A DNA stretch of 64,000 nucleotides from Rhizobium sp. NZLR1 (GCF_017357385.1 NZ_CP071636.1:186001-250000); one strand, 5' to 3'; counted from the stretch's first letter, positions 28,761 through 37,441 are shown. The notes: generated by a model not told the origin, from the letters alone. Numbers and translations are program-made.

Positions 28761-29720
28761 TTAAGTCGCGTGCGCGCCAAGGCTCTGAGCAGTGGCCGCG
28801 ATTTGCCCGAACCAGCTCTCGTCCAAGGGCCAGTCGAGAAGTTGGGCAGCAGCCAGAAGGGCGCCACCAATGGGGGGAAGTTTCGGTGGCGCCGGAGGCT
28901 TTCCAATCCTCCGCTCGAGTGCTCCCAAAAGGAGCCGGCTGGAGAAGGTGCCGCCCGCATAAGTCCAATCGGCATTGGCATCGCAATGCCCGGAAATCGC
29001 ACGGTGATGCTTTGAGAGTTCATCGGCTGCCTGCTCCAGCAATCCTATGGCTCCCGCGTCGCCATCGCACCCGACCCGATCCACGAGAGCTGAAATCGCT
29101 GCGATCTCCGCCCTTGGGTTTAAAAGCGCGCTTGCCCAGTCGCCGAGCCCGTTCATGGGATCGAGAGGATTGATGCCGAGGTGGTCGAACAGGGCCGTCG
29201 CCAGAGCGGTCGCGGCAGCGCGACCGTCCAGGCCTTGGCTGATGAGGTTGAGCGCCCTCTGCCCGATCCAGTGACTGCTTCCTTCGTCGCCGATCAGATC
29301 GCCCCAGCCGCCGATGCGTGCCGAACTTCCCGCCGCGTTGCGCGCCCAGGCCATCGAACCCGTACCGGAGAGAATGAGAATGCCGGGCTTGCCGCCAAAG
29401 GCGCCAAGATGTGCCGCATCGACGTCATTGAGAACTTGGCGGAGAGCATTCGGGAAGCCGCGCTGGATCGCATCGCGTTGCAAGGCCGACAGGCGTGCGA
29501 CCTCGCCATAGGCGGGAAGCCCCGCGGCGACCGCCATCAATTTTGGCTCATTGTGGAAAGGCAGCAGATGCTGCTCCAGCTCTTCCAGCCAGTTCGGATT
29601 GTCCATCGGATTGACGCCGCGGCCGCGGGCGCTGCGCAGGATTCGACCACTCCGATCTGCGAGGGCGACGAAAACCTTGCTTCCGCCCCCGTCAATACCG
29701 AGGATCAGCTCGTCGCTCAT
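28761..29720 (-). CDS. BadF/BadG-type sugar kinase (N-acetylhexosamine kinase-like)
   Basis: 319 residues of the ASKHA fold. The phosphate-1 loop ILGIDGGGSK starts at residue 6, ILSGTGSMAW is the phosphate-2 or connect region, and GGWGDLIGDEGSSHWIGQ is typical of N-acetylglucosamine kinases of the BadF family. Overlaps the regulator gene by four bases. Within this operon it would supply the hexosamine-6-phosphate used by the AgaS-type enzyme. Substrate specificity (GlcNAc, GalNAc, GalN or GlcN) is not decidable from sequence. Confidence 0.88.
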   Translation of the reverse strand: MSDELILGIDGGGSKVFVALADRSGRILRSARGRGVNPMDNPNWLEELEQHLLPFHNEPKLMAVAAGLPAYGEVARLSALQRDAIQRGFPNALRQVLNDVDAAHLGAFGGKPGILILSGTGSMAWARNAAGSSARIGGWGDLIGDEGSSHWIGQRALNLISQGLDGRAAATALATALFDHLGINPLDPMNGLGDWASALLNPRAEIAAISALVDRVGCDGDAGAIGLLEQAADELSKHHRAISGHCDANADWTYAGGTFSSRLLLGALERRIGKPPAPPKLPPIGGALLAAAQLLDWPLDESWFGQIAATAQSLGAHAT

Positions 29721-30511
29721 TCCTTGGCCCCCAGCTCTGCGATCGTCGCGTCGACGCCGAAATTAGCCAGTTCCTCGCGCCAATGGCGCGGGAGTGCGGA
29801 ATCGGTGATAACCTTTGCAGTGTTGAGCGGCGCCACCTTGTAGGTCGCCATCATTCCGAATTTCGATGAGTCGGCCAGGACGAAGCGATTTGCCGATCGA
29901 GCCAGCATACGTCGATTGAGGCTGGCTTCCGCGCTATCGACGCTATAGATGGCGCCGTCGGGACTGATGGCGCTTGCGCCAAGAAAGAGCTGGTCGAACC
30001 AGATCGTCTCGATCATCGCCTCCGCCTGTGGCCCGACCAATGATGCGTTTTCGCTGCGCAGCTGGCCGCCGAGAAGCACCACTTCGAGGTTTGGAATGTT
30101 CAGGAATTCCTGCGCCACCGTCAGGCCGTTCGTGAATATCCTGAGCGGAATCGGGTTGATCCTGATGAGGCGGGCGAGCTGCAGGACGGTGGTGCCGGCA
30201 TCGAGGAAGATTGCCGTGCGCGGATGCAGCAATTCATAGGCAGCAGTGGCAATGGCACGCTTGGCCGATAAATGGCGCTTTTCGCGCTCCTGAAACGCGA
30301 CCTCGACCGACGACCCATCCGCAATGCGGGCTCCGCCATGCACACGATCAATCGCCCCCTCCTGCTCAAGAATCTGAAGGTCTCTGCGTACGGTGGCGAG
30401 CGACGCCCCGATCGCGTCGGCAAGCGCCTGGATCGTGGAAAAGCCGTTCGCGTAGAGGTGGCTGCGGATGGCATCCAGACGATCGACCTTCACTCCGCCT
30501 GCCTGATTCAC
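29717..30511 (-). CDS. DeoR-family transcriptional regulator of the amino-sugar operon
   Basis: 264 residues from a GTG at 30511 preceded by GGAGG at 30521-30525 (nine-base spacing); an in-frame ATG at 30580 lacks such a site. The N-terminal helix-turn-helix (STIQALADAIGASLATVRRD) and the DeoR signature around LQILEQEGAIDRVHGGA are followed by a sugar-phosphate sensing domain (AIFLDAGTTVLQLARL, FTNGLTVAQEFL). First gene of the operon, so it likely represses its own transcript and is released by a sugar-phosphate intermediate. Confidence 0.9.
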   Translation of the reverse strand: MNQAGGVKVDRLDAIRSHLYANGFSTIQALADAIGASLATVRRDLQILEQEGAIDRVHGGARIADGSSVEVAFQEREKRHLSAKRAIATAAYELLHPRTAIFLDAGTTVLQLARLIRINPIPLRIFTNGLTVAQEFLNIPNLEVVLLGGQLRSENASLVGPQAEAMIETIWFDQLFLGASAISPDGAIYSVDSAEASLNRRMLARSANRFVLADSSKFGMMATYKVAPLNTAKVITDSALPRHWREELANFGVDATIAELGAKE

Positions 30512-30619
30512 CGAAAAGCTCCTCCAACAATGTTCGCCATATCGATCACATTTCCACTCAAATAGATCATAGTCAATCATAATATTGGTGTTTTTTGATT
30601 TTTTTCCTCACTGACCAAG

Positions 30620-30648
30620 AAACGCGCCGCGGATGCCGCGGCGCGTTT
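30620..30648. terminator. Strong hairpin between the GH4 gene and the DeoR operon
   Basis: Perfect 13-bp stem AAACGCGCCGCGG / CCGCGGCGCGTTT with an ATG loop, followed by TTTTAG on the plus strand and TTTCTTGG on the minus strand. Placed 25 bases after the stop of the GH4 gene (minus strand), it should end that transcript before the AT-rich promoter region (30540-30610) of the DeoR operon. Confidence 0.75.
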
Positions 30649-30672
30649 TAGGGAACGGCGATGTTGCTGATG

Positions 30673-31989
30673 TCACTGATACTGAGGCAGGAGATCGCCG
30701 TGAGCGTCGATAAGATCGTCGACCATGCTCCAGATTTGGTCGGGCGAGAGTTCTGCGGAGGTATGAGGATCCAGCAGAGCGGCCTGATAAATGCGCTCGC
30801 GGCTCTTTGTGAGGGCAGCCTCAACGGTCAACCGCTGCACGGAAATACTCAGATTCATGACAGCCGCCAGCTGGGACGGAATCCGTCCAATGCGAACCGG
30901 TTGGACGCCGTTTCTGTCGACGTGGCAGGGCACTTCCACGATGCAGTCCGCAGGCAGGTTCTCGATCAGGCCATTGTTTGCAACATTGCCGTAGATCAAG
31001 GCCGGGGTGCCGGTTACCGCAGCATGGATGATGCCGGCAGCATATTCGTTGCTGCGACAAACCTCGATCGGTCTCTCGCCTTCCAGCTCCTGCCGCAGGG
31101 CACGCCATTCGCCTATCTGCACATCGCAGCGGCGGAGGTATTCGTCCAACGGGATGTTGAGCCGGTCGATCAGGTCGTTTCGACCCTCCTTGATGTACCA
31201 GGAGGTATATTCGGAGAAATGCTCGCTGGACTCGGTGACGAAGTGGCCAAGGCGCTGGAGCACGTCGAAGCGTACGCGGTCATCGACCGGAACACGACCC
31301 TCGACCGCCAGCGCTTTCAATCGCGGATAAAGGTCTTCCCGGCGGCCGTCGCGATGAACTTTCTCGTATTTCAGGAAGAAGGCGACGTGATTGATACCGG
31401 CGGACACGTAATTGACGTCGGCAACGTCTTCGTCCAGGCATTTTGCAAGATGGGCGGCAGTGTGTTGAACGCTGTGACACAGGCCGACCGTGCGGATTTC
31501 CGGCGCCAGTTCGTTGATCGCCCAGCAATTGATGGCCATCGGGTTGACGTATTGCATCAGCAGCGCTTGCGGGCACACATCTTGCATATCCCGGCAGATC
31601 GCTTCCAATACCGGGATCGTGCGCAAGCCGCGGAAAATGCCGCCGATGCCGAGAGTGTCGGCAATCGTTTGACGCAAGCCGTATTTCTTCGGAACGTCAA
31701 AGTCCGTCACCGTCGCCGGCTTATAACCGCCGACCTGCATCATGAGGATGACGAAGTCCGACCCGCGAAGAGCGTCGCGCCGGTCCAAAGTGGCTTCAAT
31801 CTTGACGCTTGAACGCCCCAGGGCCTCGCAAATCCGGCGAGCAACGATTTCGGATGTCTTTAGCCGCTCCGGGTCGATATCGAACAGGCTGATGACGTAA
31901 GCCCCCTGCGTTTGCGAGGACAAGACATCTCCCAGAATGTTCTGCGCAAATACGGTGCTACCGGCGCCCACCAGGCAAATCTTCGGCAT
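30673..31989 (-). CDS. melA: GH4-family alpha-galactosidase/alpha-glucosidase (MelA-like)
   Basis: 438 residues. The NAD-binding GAGST (8-12), the metal ligands Cys171 (GLCHSVQ) and His201 (SAGINHVAFF), and the family segments TIADTLGIGGIFRGLRTIP and QYVNPMAINCW match MelA-type GH4 enzymes, which use NAD+ and Mn2+ in a redox-assisted hydrolysis of alpha-galactosides. The ribosome site AGGGAG precedes the ATG. Transcribed divergently from an AraC regulator, like the melA/melR arrangement. There is no signal peptide, so the substrate is hydrolysed in the cytoplasm after import, perhaps by the neighbouring ABC system. Other alpha-glycosides are possible. Confidence 0.88.
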   Translation of the reverse strand: MPKICLVGAGSTVFAQNILGDVLSSQTQGAYVISLFDIDPERLKTSEIVARRICEALGRSSVKIEATLDRRDALRGSDFVILMMQVGGYKPATVTDFDVPKKYGLRQTIADTLGIGGIFRGLRTIPVLEAICRDMQDVCPQALLMQYVNPMAINCWAINELAPEIRTVGLCHSVQHTAAHLAKCLDEDVADVNYVSAGINHVAFFLKYEKVHRDGRREDLYPRLKALAVEGRVPVDDRVRFDVLQRLGHFVTESSEHFSEYTSWYIKEGRNDLIDRLNIPLDEYLRRCDVQIGEWRALRQELEGERPIEVCRSNEYAAGIIHAAVTGTPALIYGNVANNGLIENLPADCIVEVPCHVDRNGVQPVRIGRIPSQLAAVMNLSISVQRLTVEAALTKSRERIYQAALLDPHTSAELSPDQIWSMVDDLIDAHGDLLPQYQ

Positions 31990-32026
31990 TGCAATCTCCC
32001 TATCGGTTATGATTGCTTAGTGCTCC

Positions 32027-32039
32027 TTCTGAATCAGAA
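32027..32039. promoter_or_regulatory. Palindrome in the GH4/AraC divergent promoter region
   Basis: TTCTGAATCAGAA is a perfect palindrome (6-bp arms, one central base) in the 102-base gap between the divergent GH4 and AraC genes. Candidate operator; the binding protein is unknown, and AraC proteins usually use direct repeats. Confidence 0.3.
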
Positions 32040-32091
32040 TTTCCTCCTGCTATCCGACTAATAATTCCGGGATTCGAGTCGAAGCCAGAAA

Positions 32092-32958
32092 ATGAAACGG
32101 AATCACGATCGCGCCGAATGGATTGCATCGAGAGATGCATTCCTGATCGAGCGTCACATGGCCGATGCGATGGCAGCGCCGCACTGGCACGACCACGTCG
32201 AGTTGAACCTGTTGATGGAAGGCCAGATGACCTACCTGTTCAACGGCAGACAGGAACAGGTAGAGGCCGGGCGGCTGGTTCTGTTCTGGGCGGCGATCCC
32301 GCACCAGACGATCGCCGTTACCGAAAACGCGCCTTTGGTGTGCGCTTATCTTCCCCTCGTCGATTTCCTTGCCCTGCCGGTAGACAGAGGGGCCAGGCAA
32401 TTGATCATGCAGGGCCGCTTCCTGACGCAGGGACCTCAGGAAAACCCGGATGTTTCGATGTTTGCACGCTGGGAAAGGGAATGGCAGTCAGGGAGTAAGG
32501 CAAGGCGCAAATTGATCGTGGATGAGGTGCGCCTGCGCATAAGACGCCTGATCCTGGACAATGCTAAAATCGAGACCGTGCCGACCCAATTGTTTCCGGC
32601 GCCTATGGCCGGCCACGCGGTGGGATACGTCGAGGGGCTCATCGACCTGATCAATATGCACTATGCAAACCCGATCAGCATCCCCGAGCTCGCGAAGCGC
32701 GCAAATATCCACCCGAGCACGGCCAACAGTGCTTTCCGCAAGGTGTTGGGAATATCGGTCAACGAGTATTTGATCCGATATCGGATGGCGCGGGCGATGC
32801 AGCTTCTGACCGACACCGACGCTCCCATCCTGCAGATCGGCTTTGACTGCGGCTTTGGCTCCAGTAGTCGCTTCTACGAGATATTCAAGGGGCGAACGGG
32901 GACCACTCCGCGTCATTTCCGCGAATCGGTGAGCGGGATGAACCCTTTGGCAGGCTGA
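32092..32958 (+). CDS. AraC-family regulator with cupin sensor (MelR-like)
   Basis: 288 residues. The N-terminal cupin-like sugar-binding half includes APHWHDHVELNLLMEGQMTY. The C-terminal pair of helix-turn-helix motifs (ISIPELAKRANIHPSTANSA, then the AraC signature region PILQIGFDCGFGSSSRFYEI) covers about residues 185-280. The start lacks a strong ribosome site. Its position divergent from the MelA-like gene suggests it activates that gene in response to an alpha-galactoside. Confidence 0.88.
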   Translation: MKRNHDRAEWIASRDAFLIERHMADAMAAPHWHDHVELNLLMEGQMTYLFNGRQEQVEAGRLVLFWAAIPHQTIAVTENAPLVCAYLPLVDFLALPVDRGARQLIMQGRFLTQGPQENPDVSMFARWEREWQSGSKARRKLIVDEVRLRIRRLILDNAKIETVPTQLFPAPMAGHAVGYVEGLIDLINMHYANPISIPELAKRANIHPSTANSAFRKVLGISVNEYLIRYRMARAMQLLTDTDAPILQIGFDCGFGSSSRFYEIFKGRTGTTPRHFRESVSGMNPLAG

Positions 32959-33087
32959 ATTTGTCGGAAGCGCAACGTCTTCCGCAAGAAGTGCACCTCT
33001 GAAATTACGATGTGTTCCCAAGGCGCCCAGCTGAGGCCCGGATGCGGATAAAAATGCTGGGGTCTTGAACGATACGAAGCTCGACGT

Positions 33088-33519
33088 TCAAGATGATTTT
33101 GGTGAAGACCAAGGATTGATCACCTTCAGCCCGGCGGCCTCGAAAGGGCTCGTGTCGCGCGTCGCGACCGCGAGACCGTGCGCCGCTGCCGTGGCCGCAA
33201 TATATCCATCAGCTTTGCCGATCGCTTTCCCGGACAGCCGAGCACGCGCCATGAGGTCTGAATAAAACTGCGAGGTGGTGACGCCGAAGGGTAGAATGCG
33301 CTCGACAAAATGCAGAAGCACTTCGCGCTCCAGGCGATCGTGAAGGATAGCCTGCCGTTTGCCTGGGGGCATGGAAGCAATCCCAAAACGAAGTTCGGCA
33401 ATTGTTATGGTAGAAAGGAACAGTGTCTCGATTGCTTGTGCGTCCAACCAAGCGATCACTGCCACGTCGGGAACCGATCTCCACGGCTCTGATATGACGT
33501 TGGTGTCCAGCAATATCAT
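33088..33519 (-). CDS. PIN-domain toxin of FitB/VapC type
   Basis: 143 residues. The PIN-domain acidic residues are present: Asp5 (MILLDTNV), Glu42 (TIAELRFG), Asp104 (GKADGYIAATA) and Asp122 (TRDTSPFEAAG), so the ribonuclease should be active. The length and the PWRSVPDVAVIAWLDAQ segment favour FitB. It overlaps the antitoxin gene by four bases (33516-33519). Toxic RNA cleavage is expected to be held in check by the upstream antitoxin. Confidence 0.92.
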   Translation of the reverse strand: MILLDTNVISEPWRSVPDVAVIAWLDAQAIETLFLSTITIAELRFGIASMPPGKRQAILHDRLEREVLLHFVERILPFGVTTSQFYSDLMARARLSGKAIGKADGYIAATAAAHGLAVATRDTSPFEAAGLKVINPWSSPKSS

Positions 33520-33770
33520 TCGAACGTCATCGGCTCCGCAGGTGCCTTATCGCGACCCTGCTGCAGGGCTCCAACATCATCGTCGGAAAGCTCGGCATCC
33601 CGACCTATCGCCGCAAGTAAAGAGCCGAGTTTCACGCGCTCAGATGGACGAACGGCAGCCTCGAGGATGTCACGGATTTCAGCCTCGGTGCTTCTGCCAT
33701 GATGAGCTGCTCGCACCCGCAGGGCGCGATGTGTCTCATCCGAGAGATTGCGAATGGTGACCGCTGGCAT
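33516..33770 (-). CDS. FitA-type ribbon-helix-helix antitoxin
   Basis: 84 residues starting MPAVTIRNLSDETHRALRVR, a typical FitA/VapB ribbon-helix-helix, followed by a toxin-binding tail. The start at 33770 matches the family opening; an in-frame ATG three codons upstream (33779) is the alternative. Overlaps the toxin gene, so the pair is cotranscribed. Two TGATATCA palindromes at and just upstream of the start suggest autoregulation. Confidence 0.9.
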   Translation of the reverse strand: MPAVTIRNLSDETHRALRVRAAHHGRSTEAEIRDILEAAVRPSERVKLGSLLAAIGRDAELSDDDVGALQQGRDKAPAEPMTFE

Positions 33771-33808
33771 TGATATCATCCAACCAAACGTGATTTCGTT
33801 GATATCAA
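33770..33808. promoter_or_regulatory. Paired palindromes, candidate FitA operator
   Basis: TGATATCA occurs at 33771-33778, over the antitoxin start, and again at 33800-33807, 29 bases away, each flanked by T/A to give TTGATATCA(A). Two spaced palindromic half-sites over the promoter are typical of ribbon-helix-helix autorepression. Confidence 0.5.
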
Positions 33809-33950
33809 ATTATGCCGGATGATTTCTCTTTTCAAGTGGATTCAGAAGCATCGAAATAACTTCAGTGTTATCAGATCAAGCGAGACCTGAATTGATGAAA
33901 GACACCCGCCCTGGACAAGTACGACCGCCGCGCGGCTTCCGTTCTTTTCG

Positions 33951-34937
33951 CTACTGCGTCACGCGAAGGACCGCTGAACCCGTTGTCAATCGACCTTCAA
34001 GATCCCGATGAGCCTCGACGAGGTCGTCGAATGAATAGATGCGGGTAGGGTCGACCCTCAGGACACCCGATTTGATTGCCGCAAACAGATCGGCGGCGGC
34101 CTCAGCGGTCTGGGCAGGCGTTGAAACGTAATGCTGCAGCATTGGCCATGTCAGATGCAGCCCTCGCGGGCCAAGTTCATAGGGATCAAGAGGAGTAATT
34201 TCGCCGGATACCTTACCGAACTGGACCAAGGTGCCACGAACTTTGAGTACGGCAAGCGAACCACGGAAGGTGTCTTCTCCGACGGAATCAAACACCGCGT
34301 CTACGCCAACTCCATCAGTCAGTTCGAAGGTGCGCGCCACGAAATCTTCCGTGCTGTAATTGATGACGTGGTCACATCCCGCCCGGCGTGCAACGTCTGC
34401 CTTGCTTTGGCTGGATACTGTTCCAATGACACGATACCCGAGTGACTTAGCCCACTGCACGAAGATCTGGCCCACGCCACCCGCGGCGGCGTGATAGAGG
34501 ATCGTGTCGCCGGGCTTCAAAGGTACAACGTCCTTGACCAGATATCTCGCCGTCAAACCCTTCAAAAAACTGCCCGCGGCCTGCTCGTCGGTGACACCGT
34601 CCGGTATAATCACCAACCGGTCGGCGGGATGGAGGCCCGCGCTGGCGTAAGCGCCTGTGCTGTGACCGAAGACGACGCGGTCGCCGACTTTCACCGAGGC
34701 AACGTTTCTTCCGACGGCCTCGACGACACCCGCTGCCTCGTTGCCGATAATTGCGGGAAATGACGGAACCTCCATCGTGCCGCGTCTGAAATAGACATCC
34801 ACAAAATTGAGGCCAATGACTGTGCTGCGGACACGGACCTCTGCGTCACCAGGATCTGGGACTAGGATGTCTTCGAACTCCAGGACCTCAGGCGGACCGT
34901 ACTGATGAATGCGTGCTGCTCGTGCTTTGAGCGACAT
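33951..34937 (-). CDS. Quinone oxidoreductase (zinc-free MDR family)
   Basis: 328 residues of the NADPH:quinone reductase branch of medium-chain dehydrogenases. YGPPEVLEFEDI at the N-terminus, GNEAAGVVEAVG, and the NADPH-binding AAAGGVGQIFVQWAKSLGYR are diagnostic; the zinc-ligand Cys/His set of alcohol dehydrogenases is absent. AAGGAA lies ten bases before the ATG. Cytoplasmic detoxification of quinones or related carbonyls is the likely role. It stands alone next to a nitroreductase remnant. Confidence 0.93.
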   Translation of the reverse strand: MSLKARAARIHQYGPPEVLEFEDILVPDPGDAEVRVRSTVIGLNFVDVYFRRGTMEVPSFPAIIGNEAAGVVEAVGRNVASVKVGDRVVFGHSTGAYASAGLHPADRLVIIPDGVTDEQAAGSFLKGLTARYLVKDVVPLKPGDTILYHAAAGGVGQIFVQWAKSLGYRVIGTVSSQSKADVARRAGCDHVINYSTEDFVARTFELTDGVGVDAVFDSVGEDTFRGSLAVLKVRGTLVQFGKVSGEITPLDPYELGPRGLHLTWPMLQHYVSTPAQTAEAAADLFAAIKSGVLRVDPTRIYSFDDLVEAHRDLEGRLTTGSAVLRVTQ

Positions 34938-35015
34938 TATGATTTCCTTTCAGCGAAATAGCGGCACTGTTTTGCGTGACGGTCACAAAGACTGGCGTTC
35001 GACATATTGAACGTT

Positions 35016-35262
35016 TCAGCCCGTTTGATAGTCCTGTTGCTTTCTTGTTCGTCCAGGGTCGCCGGCGGCCACGGTTTTCCGGCGCGCTACTTGCTCGGCA
35101 AGCGTCGCACCACTCACCATGGAGGTGTTACACGGCTGTATATTCGATCCAGACGGCGCCCAGCTCGCGACGGACAGCACGCGCTCCAGCACTTCCTTCG
35201 GGATCTCGCGGTCGGTGAACCTGCGCGCCTGTCGGGGTCGTGACCGCCTCATACGCGTCCAT
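35016..35262 (-). pseudogene. Nitroreductase N-terminal remnant
   Basis: Reading from 35262 on the minus strand, MDAYEAVTT is followed after a frameshift by RRFTDREIPKEVLERVLSVA and SWAPSGSNIQP, the flavin-binding start of a nitroreductase, then NTSMVSGATLAEQVAR and VAAGDP before another shift and a stop at 35016. Only about 80 of the usual 200 or more residues remain and no single frame covers them, so it is non-functional. Confidence 0.75.
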
Positions 35263-35777
35263 GATCCTTGCTCAGACAATCACAAAGATATCAATTCGAG
35301 ATGAGCCGGCCAATTCTGCTCGGTGTTAGTCCGCACACTCCATTTGGTGGCCGAAATCACACCAAGGGTGAGAGAACGTCCTACCGACGTCGAGGATGTG
35401 GGGAGTTGAACAGCCGATCCGCTGTTTTCAGGATGCCGTTGGGCGGAGACAACAGTTGCCCGGGCCTACAGGCCTGCTGGTGCGCACTTTATGCCGGCGT
35501 TACTGCAATCAGCCGCGCGCCTCGCCTGACGTCAAAATGCGCAGTGGATGAGGTTCGCGCTCGAACAGTGGCCTATCGCGCAAGGGGATGAAATGACCAC
35601 GCGTGATGTCAGGGGCGTTTGCTTTTATCCCGGTTTTGTCGGGATCCGGAGTTCAGACCGTCTGAATTCGGGACAAAGACAACTGGGCGGCGAGTTGACC
35701 GGCTACCGACAGCCCTCTAATTTTCCAGCTTCGCAGCTGCAATAGCGTGCGGCATTAGGAACGCAGCAAGCTCCGGG
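35263..35777. other. Decayed intergenic stretch, nothing recognised
   Basis: 515 bases between two pseudogenes. Short frames occur on both strands but none has a convincing start or family pattern. It may contain further decayed parts of the downstream remnant. Confidence 0.4.
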
Positions 35778-36078
35778 ATGACATTCCTCGCCCCCTCAAG
35801 CGAAAAATCCCGGGCACAACGGCCTATGCCGATCGGGCTCACGAAATATGCCGCAGATCGTTTTAGACAAGAAGGAGCCGAGATCATGACTCTCGGCTTG
35901 TCGCCGCTGGCCAACGTCGAAAAAAGCCAATTTCCCGAGAGCACCTTTGTGCTACCTCTATCAGCGCGTATTCCTGTCACTGCTCGTTAACCGCCGGATT
36001 TTCAACGTTCAGGGCCAAGCTGAATTCAAGCGCAGGTTTCACGGTAACGAGGTGCAAACTTATATTGGCTTGCGGGGC
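35778..36078 (+). pseudogene. Frameshifted remnant, possibly DUF2156 (lysyl-PG synthase C-terminal type)
   Basis: Two adjacent plus-strand frames read like one protein split by a frameshift near 35945. The first has ADRFRQEGAEIMTLGLSPLA; the second has YLYQRVFLSLLVNRRIFNVQ, then GQAEFKRRFHGNEVQTYIGL. The pattern of a GLSPLA motif, then an aromatic helix, then a Lys/Arg-rich FKRRF segment resembles GNAT-like DUF2156 proteins. The N-terminal part is not recognisable upstream. The assignment is from memory and tentative. Confidence 0.4.
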
Positions 36079-36256
36079 TCCCACCGAAACCGTCGCGCTG
36101 CCGGGACTAAACACCCAGGCAAATCGCCGGTCCCTAAGTTCGCCTGCTCCGTCGCATCTCCTCAGAAAAAAGTTTTGATCTCCGGCCGTGTGAGTTAGAC
36201 ATCACAAATCCAAAAGCGCGCGTTCGGCTTCGAGCGTCAATTCCCGGAGTTGCATC

Positions 36257-37441
36257 ATGAAAATCGCGCCGCAGCAGCGGATCTATGTCTGCTTCTTTCT
36301 CTTCGCCGTGTCGCTGGGGGCGCTGCTGTCGAGGATGCCGGATTTGCAGGTTGCGCTTGGCGTCGACAAGTCGGAGCTTGGGTTGACGTTGATAGGGGCT
36401 GCGATCGGCGCCTTGATTTCGTTGACTTTGTCTTCGCCGGTGATCGCCCGGCTCGGCGCGCGGACAACGGCATTCATTACTGTTCTCGGCACGTCTGCGT
36501 TGCTATCGCTGGTGCCGTGGATCGGTGCGGCGCCGGTGGTGTTCTGTGTGCTTTTCGTCGAGGGGATGCTCGCCGGGGCGCTAGAGATCAATCTCAATGT
36601 CGAGATTGATCGCATCGAAGCACAGCTAGGACGCGGCGTGATGAACAGGGCGCATGGTTTCTGGAGCCTCGGCTTCTTCGTCACGGCGCTTGTCTCCTCA
36701 GTCGTCCGCCAAGCCGGTATTTCGATGCAACTCCATCTCGCCGTGACCTTTGCCGCGGTGCTTGTCCTCGGCGTCTGGGCGATTTCCGGCATGCGCAATG
36801 CGCCGCCGCGGACCCCGTTGAATGAAGGCAAGGCGCCGCTGGTGGCGCTTCCCACCTGGGGCCTCATGCCGCTCTGCGTGATCGGCATCGCGGCCTTTCT
36901 CGTCGAAGGTGCCGGGATCGACTGGTCGGCGATCTATATGAGCGACGTGTTTTCGGTCGAGCCCTTCGTTGGCGGACTGGGATTGACGCTCTTTACCTTT
37001 TGCATGGCGCTGGCGCGCCTTTTCGTCGATCCACTGGTCGATCGGTTTGGCGCGCGGGCCGTCGCCACGATGCTGCTTGTTCTTTCGGCGATCGGCATTT
37101 GCGCCGTCTGGGGCGCTCCGCATGCCTATGTGGCGCTGGCGGGCTTTGCCTTGATGGGCGCCGGCTGCAGCGCGGTCTATCCTCTCGCCGTCTCGGCGGC
37201 GGCCCAGCGCACAGATCGCGCGGCGCATCTCAACGTCGCCGCCCTCGGCCAGATGACCTTCGTCGTCTTCTTCCTGGCGCCGCCGCTGCTCGGTTTCATT
37301 GCCGAACATGCGGGCATCAGGACATCCTATCTCGCCTGCCTTCCGTTGATCATCTACGCGCTCTTTTCGGTCAAGGTGCTTGCTAAGCGCCGGGCGGCCT
37401 GCGACGGCAGCGTTGCGAGCGTTCGGAGCGTCAACGGGTGA
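36257..37441 (+). CDS. MFS transporter (YbjJ-like)
   Basis: 394 residues, twelve hydrophobic segments, no signal peptide. The N-terminal half starts RIYVCFFLFAVSLGALLSRM, and DRFGAR resembles the MFS loop motif between helices. GGAG eleven bases before the ATG supports the start. Overall it resembles YbjJ/FucP-like sugar or metabolite permeases, but the substrate is unknown. A weak hairpin (37495-37517) follows. The strand-opposite long frame is a shadow. Confidence 0.88.
   Translation: MKIAPQQRIYVCFFLFAVSLGALLSRMPDLQVALGVDKSELGLTLIGAAIGALISLTLSSPVIARLGARTTAFITVLGTSALLSLVPWIGAAPVVFCVLFVEGMLAGALEINLNVEIDRIEAQLGRGVMNRAHGFWSLGFFVTALVSSVVRQAGISMQLHLAVTFAAVLVLGVWAISGMRNAPPRTPLNEGKAPLVALPTWGLMPLCVIGIAAFLVEGAGIDWSAIYMSDVFSVEPFVGGLGLTLFTFCMALARLFVDPLVDRFGARAVATMLLVLSAIGICAVWGAPHAYVALAGFALMGAGCSAVYPLAVSAAAQRTDRAAHLNVAALGQMTFVVFFLAPPLLGFIAEHAGIRTSYLACLPLIIYALFSVKVLAKRRAACDGSVASVRSVNG

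Noticed and set aside
30661..31812. 383-codon plus-strand frame opposite the GH4 gene.
   Set aside because: Complementary to a gene with intact catalytic residues; no independent signal for translation.
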